A stretch of 64,000 nt of DNA, taken from Psychrobacter pygoscelis (lineage in GTDB: Bacteria > Pseudomonadota > Gammaproteobacteria > Pseudomonadales > Moraxellaceae). The notes beneath the pieces are model-generated. The model was not told where the DNA came from, did not search any database, and saw only the letters and a list, made by a program, of their open reading frames with translations. Position numbers and translations under genes: made by a program. Positions within the stretch are counted from its first letter, which is position 1. Each line of letters begins with the position of its first letter. This document shows, in pieces, positions 56,288 through 64,000 of the stretch. The stretch covers positions 1-64,000 of the forward strand of contig NZ_RQRU01000006.1 of assembly GCF_004335015.1 (NCBI RefSeq). The letters are read 5' to 3'.

Positions 56288-57523
56288 CTAAGAATCTGCG
56301 TTCAAACCTGCAACTGCCGTAGCAAATTCACCCTTAACAAACGCTTCGGGGCGCTTAAGCGCTAACGCCAAACGTTCTTCGCAGCGGATAGAGATCATGT
56401 TTTTCTCAAAGTCATCTACGTTTTCAGTAGAGATCACCACGTTAGCTTCTTCGCGGTCAAAGATTTGAGCACCACTTGCAAAGGCGCCAGTTAAGAACTT
56501 GCCTTTGAAGTTTGGCTCGTCAGTATCGACAACTGGCAAGGCCCATAGCGTTTTTTCCAAGAACCCCATTGGGTTGGCAATAATGTAATTACCAAGACTG
56601 TTTTTAGTCAGTTCGATTTTCGCCCATTCCAAGAAGTCCATCACTGTGCCAGTGGCAGGCATACGTGCAAGGCGGCACTGCAGCATTGCCAAACGTACCA
56701 CATCAATGTTAGTAGACTCACCAGCAAGCTTAATAAGAGGATTGAACTCTTCGGCCTGGGGCATAATTCCGTTTAGATTTGCTCCAGTACCATTACCAAA
56801 TAAGATTTGCTCTTCTTCTTTTTGCTTTAAACCAAAACGCATTTCTACATCGATAGTAGACATCAACTGTTTAAAGTCATCTAACACTTGTTTGGATGCT
56901 TTAAACATATGGGCAATGGTAGCCACTGGTGTAATTTTGGTATCAAAAGTCATGGTAGAGTAAGGCTTTTGAGCGTTTTCAGCGACAGCAGCTGCATTGT
57001 TGGTAAATCCGCTTTCTTGTACCCAGAAGATAGCATTACTATCTGTTTTGCCGGGTGCGATTAAGTCGCGAATAAATAACCGCTGTTTAGGTGCTTGGTC
57101 AATACCAGGGATGCGAGTTGGTGCGATAATACCATCGGGAACATCAGGTGATGTAATAGCGTTGCCAACTGGAATGCGGATTTTTTGACCCGCCTGAATA
57201 CCCTCTACAAATTCTGGTAGGCCTTCGTGGTTAGCAACAATTTGGCCGGCTGTTTGGAAGGTTTTATTACCTGCATCACTTTTGTGACGTGCGAATAACT
57301 GCTCCGCTTCACCAATACGAACTTCAAGATCGTTTTTAGCAACCTCCAAAGCGTTGGCGGTTGTTATTAGTTTATCTAACTCATTTTTTGTTTGAGCAGA
57401 TAACTCTTCAGACTTCTCAGCTTTTTTAAGCGCATTTTCCGCTTTTGGCAGCAACTCTTCGTTAGCTTTTTTCAATTGCTTGTTCACAGCTTCAAGCGTG
57501 TTTTTAATTTCAAGGTCAGACAT
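56288..57523 (-). CDS. Major capsid protein (HK97 fold)
   Basis: 411 residues from the ATG at 57523, nine bases after TATGGAGATAGG. The N-terminal ~95 residues are a coiled coil (KNTLEAVNKQLKKANEELLP), the delta domain that is normally cut off. Then IRIPVGNAITSPDVPDGIIA, RDLIAPGKTDSNAIFWVQES, QILFGNGTGANLNGI and the C-terminal IRCEERLALALKRPEAFVKG follow as in HK97 gp5. Forms the icosahedral shell. Confidence 0.92.
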   Translation of the reverse strand: MSDLEIKNTLEAVNKQLKKANEELLPKAENALKKAEKSEELSAQTKNELDKLITTANALEVAKNDLEVRIGEAEQLFARHKSDAGNKTFQTAGQIVANHEGLPEFVEGIQAGQKIRIPVGNAITSPDVPDGIIAPTRIPGIDQAPKQRLFIRDLIAPGKTDSNAIFWVQESGFTNNAAAVAENAQKPYSTMTFDTKITPVATIAHMFKASKQVLDDFKQLMSTIDVEMRFGLKQKEEEQILFGNGTGANLNGIMPQAEEFNPLIKLAGESTNIDVVRLAMLQCRLARMPATGTVMDFLEWAKIELTKNSLGNYIIANPMGFLEKTLWALPVVDTDEPNFKGKFLTGAFASGAQIFDREEANVVISTENVDDFEKNMISIRCEERLALALKRPEAFVKGEFATAVAGLNADS

Positions 57524-57545
57524 AATGCCTATCTCCATAAATGCG

Positions 57546-57568
57546 AAAACCCACCAAATGGTGGGTTT
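57546..57568 (-). terminator. Terminator-like hairpin before the capsid gene
   Basis: AAACCCACC (57547-57555) pairs perfectly with GGTGGGTTT (57560-57568); a short T-run follows. Ends 23 bp before the capsid start. Confidence 0.7.
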
Positions 57569-57591
57569 CTAATGTTTAATCTGGTTGAGGG

Positions 57592-58461
57592 TTAAGCGTT
57601 TAACTGCTCAAATTTAGCGGCTACAGCACGCAAATCATTGATCAGATCCTGCGGTATTTCGGTAGCGTCATGCATACCTAATTGGGCAGCGTCTTGCGTA
57701 CCCTGTTTAATCTCTGCAATTAGTTCGCGTCGCTCGCTGCGTGGAATGCCTTGCATGGCCATCAGCTTGTCAATCTTGCGCACCGCGTTAGATGTGTTTT
57801 TAGTATCTTCGTCTTTTGTAACAATGTCGGAATCAAGGAAACCGTCAGCCATGCCGGTTTCTACGGCTGTTTTGCCGCTAATCCATGTTTCTGTATCCAT
57901 TCGTGCTGCTAACTCGCCAGCATCTATACCGCTGCGTACATGGTAGACATCAGCGATAGTGCCGTCGATTTGCTCTAAGAAGTCAGCCACATCGCGTAAA
58001 TTATTGCGATCACCCGCTGCAATCGTCCAACTGTTATGAATCATAAGAAAGCCTGCTCTGGCAATTTGTAGATCGTCTGCAGCCATAGCTATGAATGATG
58101 CAGCACTTGCAGCAATGCCTAAAATACGAACTGTTACTTTGCCTTTATGCTCACGCAAGAGGTTGTAGATTGCCAAACCTTCGAATACATCGCCGCCTGG
58201 GCTATTAATATTTACAATCACATCGCTATCACGGCCAATGTATTTTAGCGCTGCATTTATTCTCTTAGCAGTGGTACCGCTATCTGTCCACCAGTCGTAA
58301 CCGATGGCATCCAAAATATTGATAACGTTGTCATCTTCGCTAGTATCAGAAGCTTTGATAGCACCATCCCATAATTCACGAGCTTTTGGCGTTACATCAC
58401 TTTGCACCTGTGGACGCTCTTTGGTCTCTGGTGCTTTGGGTAGTTTACTGCGTCGGTCCAT
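57592..58461 (-). CDS. Prohead protease, ClpP-like
   Basis: 289 residues from the ATG at 58461 (ACGGAG nine bases before). VNINSPGGDVFEGLAIYNLL, nucleophile region GIAASAASFIAMA (Ser) and LMIHNSWTIAAGD (His) show the ClpP/crotonase fold. Cuts the capsid delta domain during head maturation. Overlaps the portal stop by 17 bp. The last ~60 residues are a polar tail. Confidence 0.9.
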   Translation of the reverse strand: MDRRSKLPKAPETKERPQVQSDVTPKARELWDGAIKASDTSEDDNVINILDAIGYDWWTDSGTTAKRINAALKYIGRDSDVIVNINSPGGDVFEGLAIYNLLREHKGKVTVRILGIAASAASFIAMAADDLQIARAGFLMIHNSWTIAAGDRNNLRDVADFLEQIDGTIADVYHVRSGIDAGELAARMDTETWISGKTAVETGMADGFLDSDIVTKDEDTKNTSNAVRKIDKLMAMQGIPRSERRELIAEIKQGTQDAAQLGMHDATEIPQDLINDLRAVAAKFEQLNA

Positions 58462-59701
58462 TGTTTTTAGCTCCGTAATTTTTGCCAACATGCTCAAGAT
58501 TTATTAGCGCAGACTGCACTGTATAGACATCGCCGCCAGGTACTGGCGGTAAGTTTTCAAGTCGCCTTACTTCATTGCGATTCATCCAACCGTTATTAAG
58601 AGCGCTGTTGTAATATTCTGCACGACCCTTGCTGTCAGCCCTCAGCAAGCCTTCAACGGAAAACTCGATTGTAATATCGTCGCTTTCTCGCGGGTCCAAT
58701 AGACTGGCTGCAAGCTCTTGCTCAATATTGACTAACAAAGGGCGTAATGTATTTGTTAAAAAGTGCAGCATTTGAGCTTCAGTTGATGACGCCCAGCTTG
58801 ATGCTTTATCCATGTGACCAATCATAAAGGGCGGCACACGCCACAATCGGCACAACTCTTCAACGTTGTAGCTTCGAGTTTGTAGTAACTGAGCAGCCTC
58901 AGGATTCATAGTGATGTTCTGGTATTTCATGCCAGCTTCTAGCACCATGATGCGACCAGCATTTTCACTCATCGCATATTTAGTAACGTTGTCGCCAATC
59001 TGACCTCTTTGTTTTTCATTTAACTGTACATCAGTGGTCAGAAACCCGGACGGCTGCATTCCTTTTTTGAAGAACTTGCCAGCACTTTGATCAGCAGCGG
59101 TTGCACTACCTACCGTCTCTCTCCCTTGATATATAGTAGCCAGTCCATTAATTCCATCTGTCCCAAACCCACGAATATGCAAGATGCGGTTTTCTGGGAT
59201 AACGCGCTCTTTACCATTTTTAACTTCTTTATATTCAAGGCTGCCGTTTTTTAACCGCTTCACTGTGATGCGCTGTGGCAAAAGCGGCTCTAATGATACT
59301 AAGCGCTTGCCAATATAAATCTTTTCGACATATGCATTACCCCACAGGCAAATACTAGCCACAATCATCAATCGAAAGCGGCTAGGCGTAAACTCCGCAT
59401 TGGGCTTCTTACAAAGTAGCTTGTATAAGTGATGCGACTTAGCCAAGGTGCGGCTGCCATCATCATTATTCTGATAGACTCTAAGCGGTAGCGTCGAAAC
59501 CGTTTCACTAATCAACCGTACACAAGCCCACACTGTAGATAATTGCAATGCGCTATCTACAGTGACATTTTTACCGCTGGATGTTTGCGTACCACCGCCT
59601 AACAAAGATAAGACCTGATTGGCGCTTAACTGTGTTATCTCAGATGGCACTCCCATAAACTCTAATATTGCAGCCCTGATAGGGCCTATTCGTTTTTTCA
59701 T
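58445..59701 (-). CDS. Portal protein (HK97 gp3 family)
   Basis: 418 residues. SALQLSTVWACVRLISETVS, LRVYQNNDDGSR, HHLYKLLCKKPNAEFTPSRF, WGNAYVEKIY and the C-terminal WMNRNEVRRLENLPPVPGGD are family signatures. Twelve copies form the DNA gate of the head. The start overlaps the TerL stop by four bases. Confidence 0.92.
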   Translation of the reverse strand: MKKRIGPIRAAILEFMGVPSEITQLSANQVLSLLGGGTQTSSGKNVTVDSALQLSTVWACVRLISETVSTLPLRVYQNNDDGSRTLAKSHHLYKLLCKKPNAEFTPSRFRLMIVASICLWGNAYVEKIYIGKRLVSLEPLLPQRITVKRLKNGSLEYKEVKNGKERVIPENRILHIRGFGTDGINGLATIYQGRETVGSATAADQSAGKFFKKGMQPSGFLTTDVQLNEKQRGQIGDNVTKYAMSENAGRIMVLEAGMKYQNITMNPEAAQLLQTRSYNVEELCRLWRVPPFMIGHMDKASSWASSTEAQMLHFLTNTLRPLLVNIEQELAASLLDPRESDDITIEFSVEGLLRADSKGRAEYYNSALNNGWMNRNEVRRLENLPPVPGGDVYTVQSALINLEHVGKNYGAKNNGPTQ

Positions 59702-61407
59702 ATCCCTACCATAATTGGGTTGCTTGCAAAATTATCTAAACCGTTATCTTGGTCATGCACACTCGCTCTGGCCAACGCCATAATACAAGCCACAGGTCCG
59801 TCGATTTTGTTCTCAGCGCGCTCTTTGTTGGGGTAAATATTATCCTTGGCGTCCACTTTAGCGACGACGTTTGACATCATCCATGTCATTACAGGGCATC
59901 CGCCGTGAGCGAGCAGTTTGCGCAGTACCAGTGCTTCAAGCTCCTTCATTGGCTCGGATATGTTTTGTACGGTGTGGCGTATCTCGACCATTGTCAGATC
60001 CTCTTTTTCGAGGTCCTGCGCGAGCTGCGTAGCTTGCCAAGGGTCGTAAGCAATTTCTTGCACATCAAAGCGCCCCGCAAACTCAAATAAATCATCTTTG
60101 ATAATGTCAAAGTCGACCACTTCGCCCATGGTTAGGGTTAATAGCCCCTCATTGGCGAAGGTCTGGTATAGCTCCGTATTTACCTCGCCTTGATCGTCTA
60201 AAATGCGAGCATCAGGTAAATAGTAACGCCCGTGGACGTGATAGTAGGGGTCGTCCGCAGTCGGTGGAAACAAGAGAATCGTAGCGACAATATCAATTTT
60301 TGTAGCGAGATCGAGACCTATGTAGCAAGGTCTGCCCTCAAGCTCGGCAAGCGTTTTGCGCTTGGGCGCTTCCTGCCACTTGGCCATGTTCATCCAAGCT
60401 TCTTTAGCGCCCACCCATTCGTTCAGATGCTTGGTGCGAAAAGTGTTTTGCTTACGTGCTGACTGCTTGGCGTCTCGTTGCCGCGATTCTAGAAACTCAC
60501 CGCCAACTGATATGTTGTAGTTGGGGTTGGCTTTTATCAGTACTAGCGGATCTGTCCAATCATCGTCTTTATCGATAGTAAAAATCATTGCCCATGTGTC
60601 GGGCATATCAATCGTACCCTCGAGCATTTTTTGACAGTCACGCATGCGCATATAGCACGGGCCGCCAATGTTGCTACCTGCCGTGGTGATGGTAAGCAAT
60701 ATGGGCTGCTCTCGTGCGCCCATGCCCGTTTCCATCGTGTCATACAGCGTAGAGTCTTTGTGCTCGTGATACTCATCAACAATCGCACAAGATGGGCTTG
60801 AACCATCGCCAGGCTTACCGATGATCGGTTCAAAACGGCTACCATCTATCACGATATGCATGTTCGAGGCGTTGACTTCTACACCGTAATAATCTTTGAG
60901 CTGTGGCGTGCGTTCTACCATGAGCTTAGCAGGGCGGAATACTTCCCATGCTTGCTTCTCTGTTGTCGCTCCACTATAAATCTCGGCTCCATACTCACCA
61001 TCAGCACAGAACATGTAATTGCCGATGCCCGCAGCCAATGCTGACTTACCGTTTTTACGGGGCACGTACAGGTCAATCTTTTGGTAACGTCGTTTGCCAT
61101 CTTTTTTCTTGATCCAGCCGAACGGGATGCAAACTGCAAATATCTGCCACGGCTCAAGCTTTAATAATTGCCGTTTCTGAGCCCACTTGCCTTTGGTGTG
61201 CGGTAGTAGCTGAATAAACTTGGCTACTTTTTCCGCTTTGTCTCGGTCAAACTTATACGGATATGATTTATTTTTGACTTGTTTTTTATCATCTAGATGC
61301 TTTTGGCATGCTAGCTTTATCCACTTGCACGCTATTATTTTCCCCGCAACCACGTCTCTAGCATATTTCTCAGCTTTAGAGACATTGGGTGTTTTACTGC
61401 GGGCCAT
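59698..61407 (-). CDS. Terminase large subunit
   Basis: 569 residues. ATPase: Walker A RKNGKS (117-122), Walker B CAIVDEYHEHK (Asp211-Glu212), coupling LLTITTAGSN. Nuclease: CYIGLDLATKIDIVATILLF (about 358-378) and ENKIDGPVACIMALARA near the C-terminus with acidic residues. Packages DNA into the head and cuts concatemers. Matches the HK97-type Terminase_1 family. Confidence 0.94.
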   Translation of the reverse strand: MARSKTPNVSKAEKYARDVVAGKIIACKWIKLACQKHLDDKKQVKNKSYPYKFDRDKAEKVAKFIQLLPHTKGKWAQKRQLLKLEPWQIFAVCIPFGWIKKKDGKRRYQKIDLYVPRKNGKSALAAGIGNYMFCADGEYGAEIYSGATTEKQAWEVFRPAKLMVERTPQLKDYYGVEVNASNMHIVIDGSRFEPIIGKPGDGSSPSCAIVDEYHEHKDSTLYDTMETGMGAREQPILLTITTAGSNIGGPCYMRMRDCQKMLEGTIDMPDTWAMIFTIDKDDDWTDPLVLIKANPNYNISVGGEFLESRQRDAKQSARKQNTFRTKHLNEWVGAKEAWMNMAKWQEAPKRKTLAELEGRPCYIGLDLATKIDIVATILLFPPTADDPYYHVHGRYYLPDARILDDQGEVNTELYQTFANEGLLTLTMGEVVDFDIIKDDLFEFAGRFDVQEIAYDPWQATQLAQDLEKEDLTMVEIRHTVQNISEPMKELEALVLRKLLAHGGCPVMTWMMSNVVAKVDAKDNIYPNKERAENKIDGPVACIMALARASVHDQDNGLDNFASNPIMVGI

Positions 61408-61423
61408 GTGTTTATCTCGGGCA

Positions 61424-61457
61424 TTAAAAAGCCCACCGTGATGGGTGGGCTTTTTAA
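61424..61457. terminator. Bidirectional terminator-like hairpin before terL
   Basis: TTAAAAAGCCCACC (61424-61437) pairs perfectly with GGTGGGCTTTTTAA (61444-61457). T-runs on both sides. 17 bp before the TerL start. Confidence 0.8.
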
Positions 61458-61467
61458 AATCTTTTAA

Positions 61468-61680
61468 TTATTTAACGGTTATTTCGAAACCTTCAACTTC
61501 ACGATTTTCTTCAATTGGTATCCCGTGGTATGTTGGTTGTTTATCATAAATACCTTGATAGTCTAATTCTCTCATAAGCATACTGTGACACATTGGAGAA
61601 ACTGTTATTTTAACGGGCAATAAGCTGGCTGCCAGTACTGTATCTAATTTATTTTTTAAAGCTTCGTTGATTAGCTCCAT
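61468..61680 (-). CDS. Small protein between terminase subunits
   Basis: 70 residues from the ATG at 61680 (GAGAG eight bases before); a TTG at 61710 would add ten residues. MELINEALKNKLDTVLAASL, then TVSPMCHSMLMREL and a C-terminal EVEGFEITVK. I do not recognise a family. All in-frame, with phage-like spacing (37 bp after terS). Confidence 0.65.
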   Translation of the reverse strand: MELINEALKNKLDTVLAASLLPVKITVSPMCHSMLMRELDYQGIYDKQPTYHGIPIEENREVEGFEITVK

Positions 61681-61717
61681 CACGTAATCTCTCGTAATTG
61701 CTTTAACCAATTATACA

Positions 61718-62173
61718 TCATAGATCAGCAAATGGGTTGTCAGGCTTATTATCTTTAGCCGCACCCATCAAGCGACTGCGACTGCTTGGATCTAAGCCGA
61801 GTAGACTGCCGAATTGCACCATCTGCTTTTTGGCTTCGTTGGCCACGGTGACAGCTGGATTTTTAATAGTTGATTTTTCAGTCTCGATTGTAATGCCTAC
61901 TCTGTCGATCTCTTCTTCAGCTTGCCGCCAGCGTTGGTAAGCCATGCAAAATGACTCGACGTTATGCAAGTCTGGCACTGTCAATATTTTGGCATCTAGC
62001 AATTCTGGTATTACAGTTTCCCACATCGTTGTCGCTAGTTCGCCTAACCACTCTGGTGCGTCAACTTTTTTTATAAGTGTAAATTCAGGCTCTGCGTCAT
62101 TCAGCGGACGCTTGCCAGGATTGCCGGCCAAGCGTTTAAGCTCTGTTGGTTTTGGCTTGCGTCCACGTGTCAT
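61718..62173 (-). CDS. Terminase small subunit (P27 family)
   Basis: 151 residues. MTRGRKPKPTELKRLAGNPG, LNDAEPEF, AYQRWRQAEEEIDRVG and the C-terminal LLGLDPSSRSRL are typical of P27/gp1-like small terminases. Recognises the packaging site and recruits TerL. Confidence 0.92.
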   Translation of the reverse strand: MTRGRKPKPTELKRLAGNPGKRPLNDAEPEFTLIKKVDAPEWLGELATTMWETVIPELLDAKILTVPDLHNVESFCMAYQRWRQAEEEIDRVGITIETEKSTIKNPAVTVANEAKKQMVQFGSLLGLDPSSRSRLMGAAKDNKPDNPFADL

Positions 62174-62273
62174 TTTGAGTCCTTACCTAAACTTTTAATT
62201 TCGCGGTCATAAAAATTTGAGGAGGGGGGCGGTCATTTCGGGCTTGACTCCGAACTTTTTACCTACCCCGGAG

Positions 62274-62618
62274 CTATTCATTAGCCGTCTTACGGCGATG
62301 GCAAGACTTGCACAGCGACTGTAAATTATTTGAGTCATCAGTCCCGCCTTGAGCTTTGGGCACAATGTGATCAACGTCAGTCGCTGGTATAAGTACGCCT
62401 GTATCTCTGCAAATTACACAGAGATAATCGTCACGCTCAAGTACCGTCTTGCGCAGTTTGCGCCACTCATGCCCGTAGCCGCGTTGACCGCTGTTACCAA
62501 ATCTGCGTTGGCGCTTGGTCCAATTGCTACGTTGATCTGCGTGCTCATCACAATAGCCCTTGTCTTTACGTTTAACGATGTTTGGGCATCCGCGTTGGCG
62601 ACAAGGGGTGTGTGGCAT
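62274..62618 (-). CDS. HNH endonuclease
   Basis: 114 residues from the ATG at 62618 (TTTGGAGCAAAAC before it). Zinc cysteines CRQRGCPN...YCDEH, core ERDDYLCVICRDTG, the HNH motif VDHIVPKAQGG ... NLQSLC and CKSCHRRKT. In HK97-like phages such a gene beside the terminase is needed for cos cutting and packaging. Confidence 0.92.
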   Translation of the reverse strand: MPHTPCRQRGCPNIVKRKDKGYCDEHADQRSNWTKRQRRFGNSGQRGYGHEWRKLRKTVLERDDYLCVICRDTGVLIPATDVDHIVPKAQGGTDDSNNLQSLCKSCHRRKTANE

Positions 62619-62634
62619 GTTTTGCTCCAAACGC

Positions 62635-62663
62635 AAAAAGCCCTACCGGCTAGGGTAGGGCTT
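62635..62663 (-). terminator. Terminator-like hairpin before the HNH gene
   Basis: AAGCCCTACC (62638-62647) pairs with GGTAGGGCTT (62654-62663) and a T-run follows. It lies directly after the Q-like gene region, where antitermination would act. Confidence 0.75.
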
Positions 62664-62720
62664 AATGAATGTGTGGTGTAGTTGTAATCTTTGACTCTGT
62701 ATACTTTATACCACTTCTTG

Positions 62721-63098
62721 TCATGACAGGCAAGTACTTTCTTCGCTGCTCACAGCGCCGATGATAAATCCGGTTGCCTCGCTTAGCATCTTATCTATTT
62801 TATTACGGCTACATTCGTAGCGCTCTGCGAGTTGTCGATAAGTGTACCTATACACGTAATATCTTAAAAACAATATCGCCAATGCCTCATCGTGCCGCAT
62901 GAGTTTAGCTATTGCTTTGTCTATTTTGTCGGCCAGCGCATCGCTAATTGGTGGATACTTGGGTACATATCTATCCGGATCCTCTATGTTATCTCGCATC
63001 AACATCATCCAGTTTGATTTTACATCAAGGTGTCCGCACACACTATTATCTAATGCCCACTCACCGAACGCCCAAAGATCGTCGCTACTTATTTGCAT
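62721..63098 (-). CDS. Late-gene antiterminator, Q-like
   Basis: 125 residues. WAFGEWALDNSVCGHLDVKS, KYPPISDALADKIDKAIAKL and a C-terminal helix-turn-helix RQLAERYECSRNKIDKMLSE fit the phage antitermination Q family. It lies just before the late operon, whose hairpins it would let RNA polymerase pass. Start overlaps the upstream gene by ten bases. Confidence 0.82.
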   Translation of the reverse strand: MQISSDDLWAFGEWALDNSVCGHLDVKSNWMMLMRDNIEDPDRYVPKYPPISDALADKIDKAIAKLMRHDEALAILFLRYYVYRYTYRQLAERYECSRNKIDKMLSEATGFIIGAVSSEESTCLS

Positions 63099-63406
63099 CG
63101 TGCACCTCTCGTATCAAACCAAATCACAAATAAAGCATTACACGCTGCGTGCGCTAGATGATGTAGTCCGCTCTCATCGTCGTGTGTCTCGCCATCTGCA
63201 TAAGCATAAGCATAAGCATGAGCGTGTCGAAGTAGAGCGTCTATGTACCGCTGACGGCCTTCGGGCACGTGTTGCCAGTTATCTTTGCTGTACTTCTCAC
63301 AGCCGTAGGCGAGCACCTCAGCCACTGCACACAGGGGAGCGTATGGCAGTAGGCTTAGCTGAGGCTTACCTGCATCTTGCTTCTGTCCTTTATTATCGTC
63401 TGTCAT
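63089..63406 (-). CDS. dATP/dGTP diphosphohydrolase-like protein (DUF5664)
   Basis: 105 residues. QDAGKPQLSLLPYAPLCAVA, YGCEKYSKDNWQ, ALLRHAHAYAYAYADGETHD and HHLAHAACNALFVIWF match the DUF5664 phage family with conserved Asp/Glu/His sites for a nucleotide. The AYAYAYA stretch is a short in-frame GCATAA-type repeat. Confidence 0.85.
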   Translation of the reverse strand: MTDDNKGQKQDAGKPQLSLLPYAPLCAVAEVLAYGCEKYSKDNWQHVPEGRQRYIDALLRHAHAYAYAYADGETHDDESGLHHLAHAACNALFVIWFDTRGARCK

Positions 63407-63573
63407 AACTGCTCCAATCTAAACATTCTCTTAAAATCCGCAGGGGAGTATTTCTCGTACTGCTGATGACCTATGTGCCAAAACCTGATCTTGCCATCCG
63501 AGTACAAGTAATAGCTGGTGCCAACTGTCTTCCCACCAATCTGGCATACGATGCGGGTTGTACTGTTGGCCAC
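63403..63573 (-). CDS. Small phage protein
   Basis: 56 residues from a GTG (VANSTTRIVCQIGG ... MFRLEQL), nine bases after CAGGAG. The TGA stop overlaps the next ATG (ATGA). Function unknown; HIGHQQYEKYSPADFKRMF suggests a small alpha/beta fold. Confidence 0.72.
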   Translation of the reverse strand: MANSTTRIVCQIGGKTVGTSYYLYSDGKIRFWHIGHQQYEKYSPADFKRMFRLEQL

Positions 63574-63700
63574 GGTCAGTCTCCTGTTTATAAAATAGCC
63601 TAAGCAAAAAGGATTATATTATCTCTATTTCTTTATCTTTTCTTTTAAACTATTGAAAAATAAGAAGATATATAAATAAAAAACAAACGGATTAACACCT

Positions 63701-63796
63701 TGGGTCGTTTGGGTCGTTTAAACGCTAAAATAAAATAGTTCTTACACGTGTATAGGAGTTTTATGAAAATGACTTCTAAACGCCCCAAACGACCCA
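63701..63796. repeat. Inverted repeat with central palindrome near the replication gene
   Basis: Arms TGGGTCGTTTGGGTCGTTTA (63701-63720) and, on the other strand, TGGGTCGTTTGGGGCGTTTA (63777-63796) differ at one base. Each arm holds two GGGTCGTTT-like units. The palindrome TACACGTGTA (63743-63752) lies within 1 bp of the centre. Confidence 0.8.
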
Positions 63797-63824
63797 AATA
63801 TCAAAAACAATCTGCAAAAAATAA

Positions 63825-64000
63825 CTAATCCGCATTTTCTACGGTTTCAAAATCGCTTTTAACTGCGATTCCGTTGAAACCGCGGCCACGATACCCGTGG
63901 GCGTTTTTGAAAGAAGTAAAACCACGTGAGCTTAAACGCTTACCTAATGACCTGGCGTTGGGTATGTAGCGCAGCTCACCGCGCTCATTGGCGTATTGTT
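63825..64000 (-). CDS. Replication primase/helicase, C-terminal end (partial)
   Basis: The last ~58 residues, open at the window edge. YANERGELRYIPNARSLGKR, then LSSRGFTSFKNAHGYRGRGF and stop. This is typical of the C-terminal winged-helix part of phage DNA primase/helicases. Its N-terminus is beyond 64000. Confidence 0.75.
   Translation of the reverse strand, partial: QYANERGELRYIPNARSLGKRLSSRGFTSFKNAHGYRGRGFNGIAVKSDFETVENAD

Larger units (their letters stand above)
38779..64000 (-). mobile_element. Lambda/HK97-type siphoprophage (left end to window edge)
   Basis: All genes run leftward in standard order: replication end, Q-like regulator, HNH, terminases, portal, protease, capsid, connectors, tail, tape measure, M-L-K-I-J, lysis. 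All structural frames are open. Integrase, repressor and early genes are outside the window. Confidence 0.93.

Noticed and set aside
63774..63829. Plus-strand mini-ORF MKMTSKRPKRPKYQKQSAKNN near the prophage right end
   Set aside because: It has an AGGAG site, but only 21 codons, opposite in direction to all neighbours, and its codons are the inverted repeat arm. Repeat structure explains it better.

Overview
The window looks like a chromosome segment of a Moraxellaceae bacterium, most likely Psychrobacter. The basis is the GyrA type, the long low-complexity inserts in housekeeping proteins (WaaA, CmoM, RsmE), the AT-rich intergenic DNA with Fur-like boxes, and the gene content. No database search was possible, so the genus is an inference.

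Left part (1-11.9 kb): an iron-acquisition island. A PvdE/SyrD-type ABC exporter lies on the minus strand behind a Fur-like box. After a decayed IS3-family element come two divergent TonB-dependent receptors sharing a Fur-like box. The rightward receptor leads into a FecBCDE-type ABC importer (binding protein, two permeases, ATPase). Together they would export a siderophore-type compound, bind the ferric complex at the outer membrane and import it. A leftward tRNA-Val/tRNA-Asp unit with a near-consensus promoter and a clear terminator follows (11.85-12.36 kb).

Middle part (12.7-38.7 kb): ordinary host genes. They include cardiolipin synthase, a SEL1 protein carrying a 15-bp minisatellite, WaaA, RsmE behind four 22-bp repeats that form tandem mini-ORFs, a second iron system (FbpABC) with its own Fur-like box, CmoM, GyrA, a RarD-type transporter, a glutathione S-transferase, RNase Z, a TAP-like lipoprotein hydrolase, a DUF815 ATPase, a Ser/Thr kinase, a Cys-rich secreted peptide and a secreted SEL1 protein.

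Right part (38.78 kb to the window end): a lambda/HK97-type siphoprophage, all genes leftward. It begins at a tRNA-like 3'-end fragment, best explained as the displaced 3' end of a tmRNA (ssrA) gene used as attachment site. Reading from the right, the order is: end of a replication primase/helicase, small early genes, a Q-like antiterminator, HNH nuclease, small and large terminase, portal, ClpP-like protease, HK97 capsid, connector genes, tail tube, a G/G-T frameshift pair, tape measure, minor tail M, an S74-chaperone fibre gene, L, K, I, J, two holin-like membrane proteins and an amidase endolysin. Integrase, repressor and the other attachment site should lie beyond 64000.

The least expected signals are the mini-ORF repeats fused to the rsmE start, the long series of terminator-like hairpins through the prophage late operon (one inside a coding sequence), a secreted protein of unknown function between the tail chaperones and the tape measure, and a nested inverted repeat beside the replication gene. 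No complete, clearly new multi-gene system was found.
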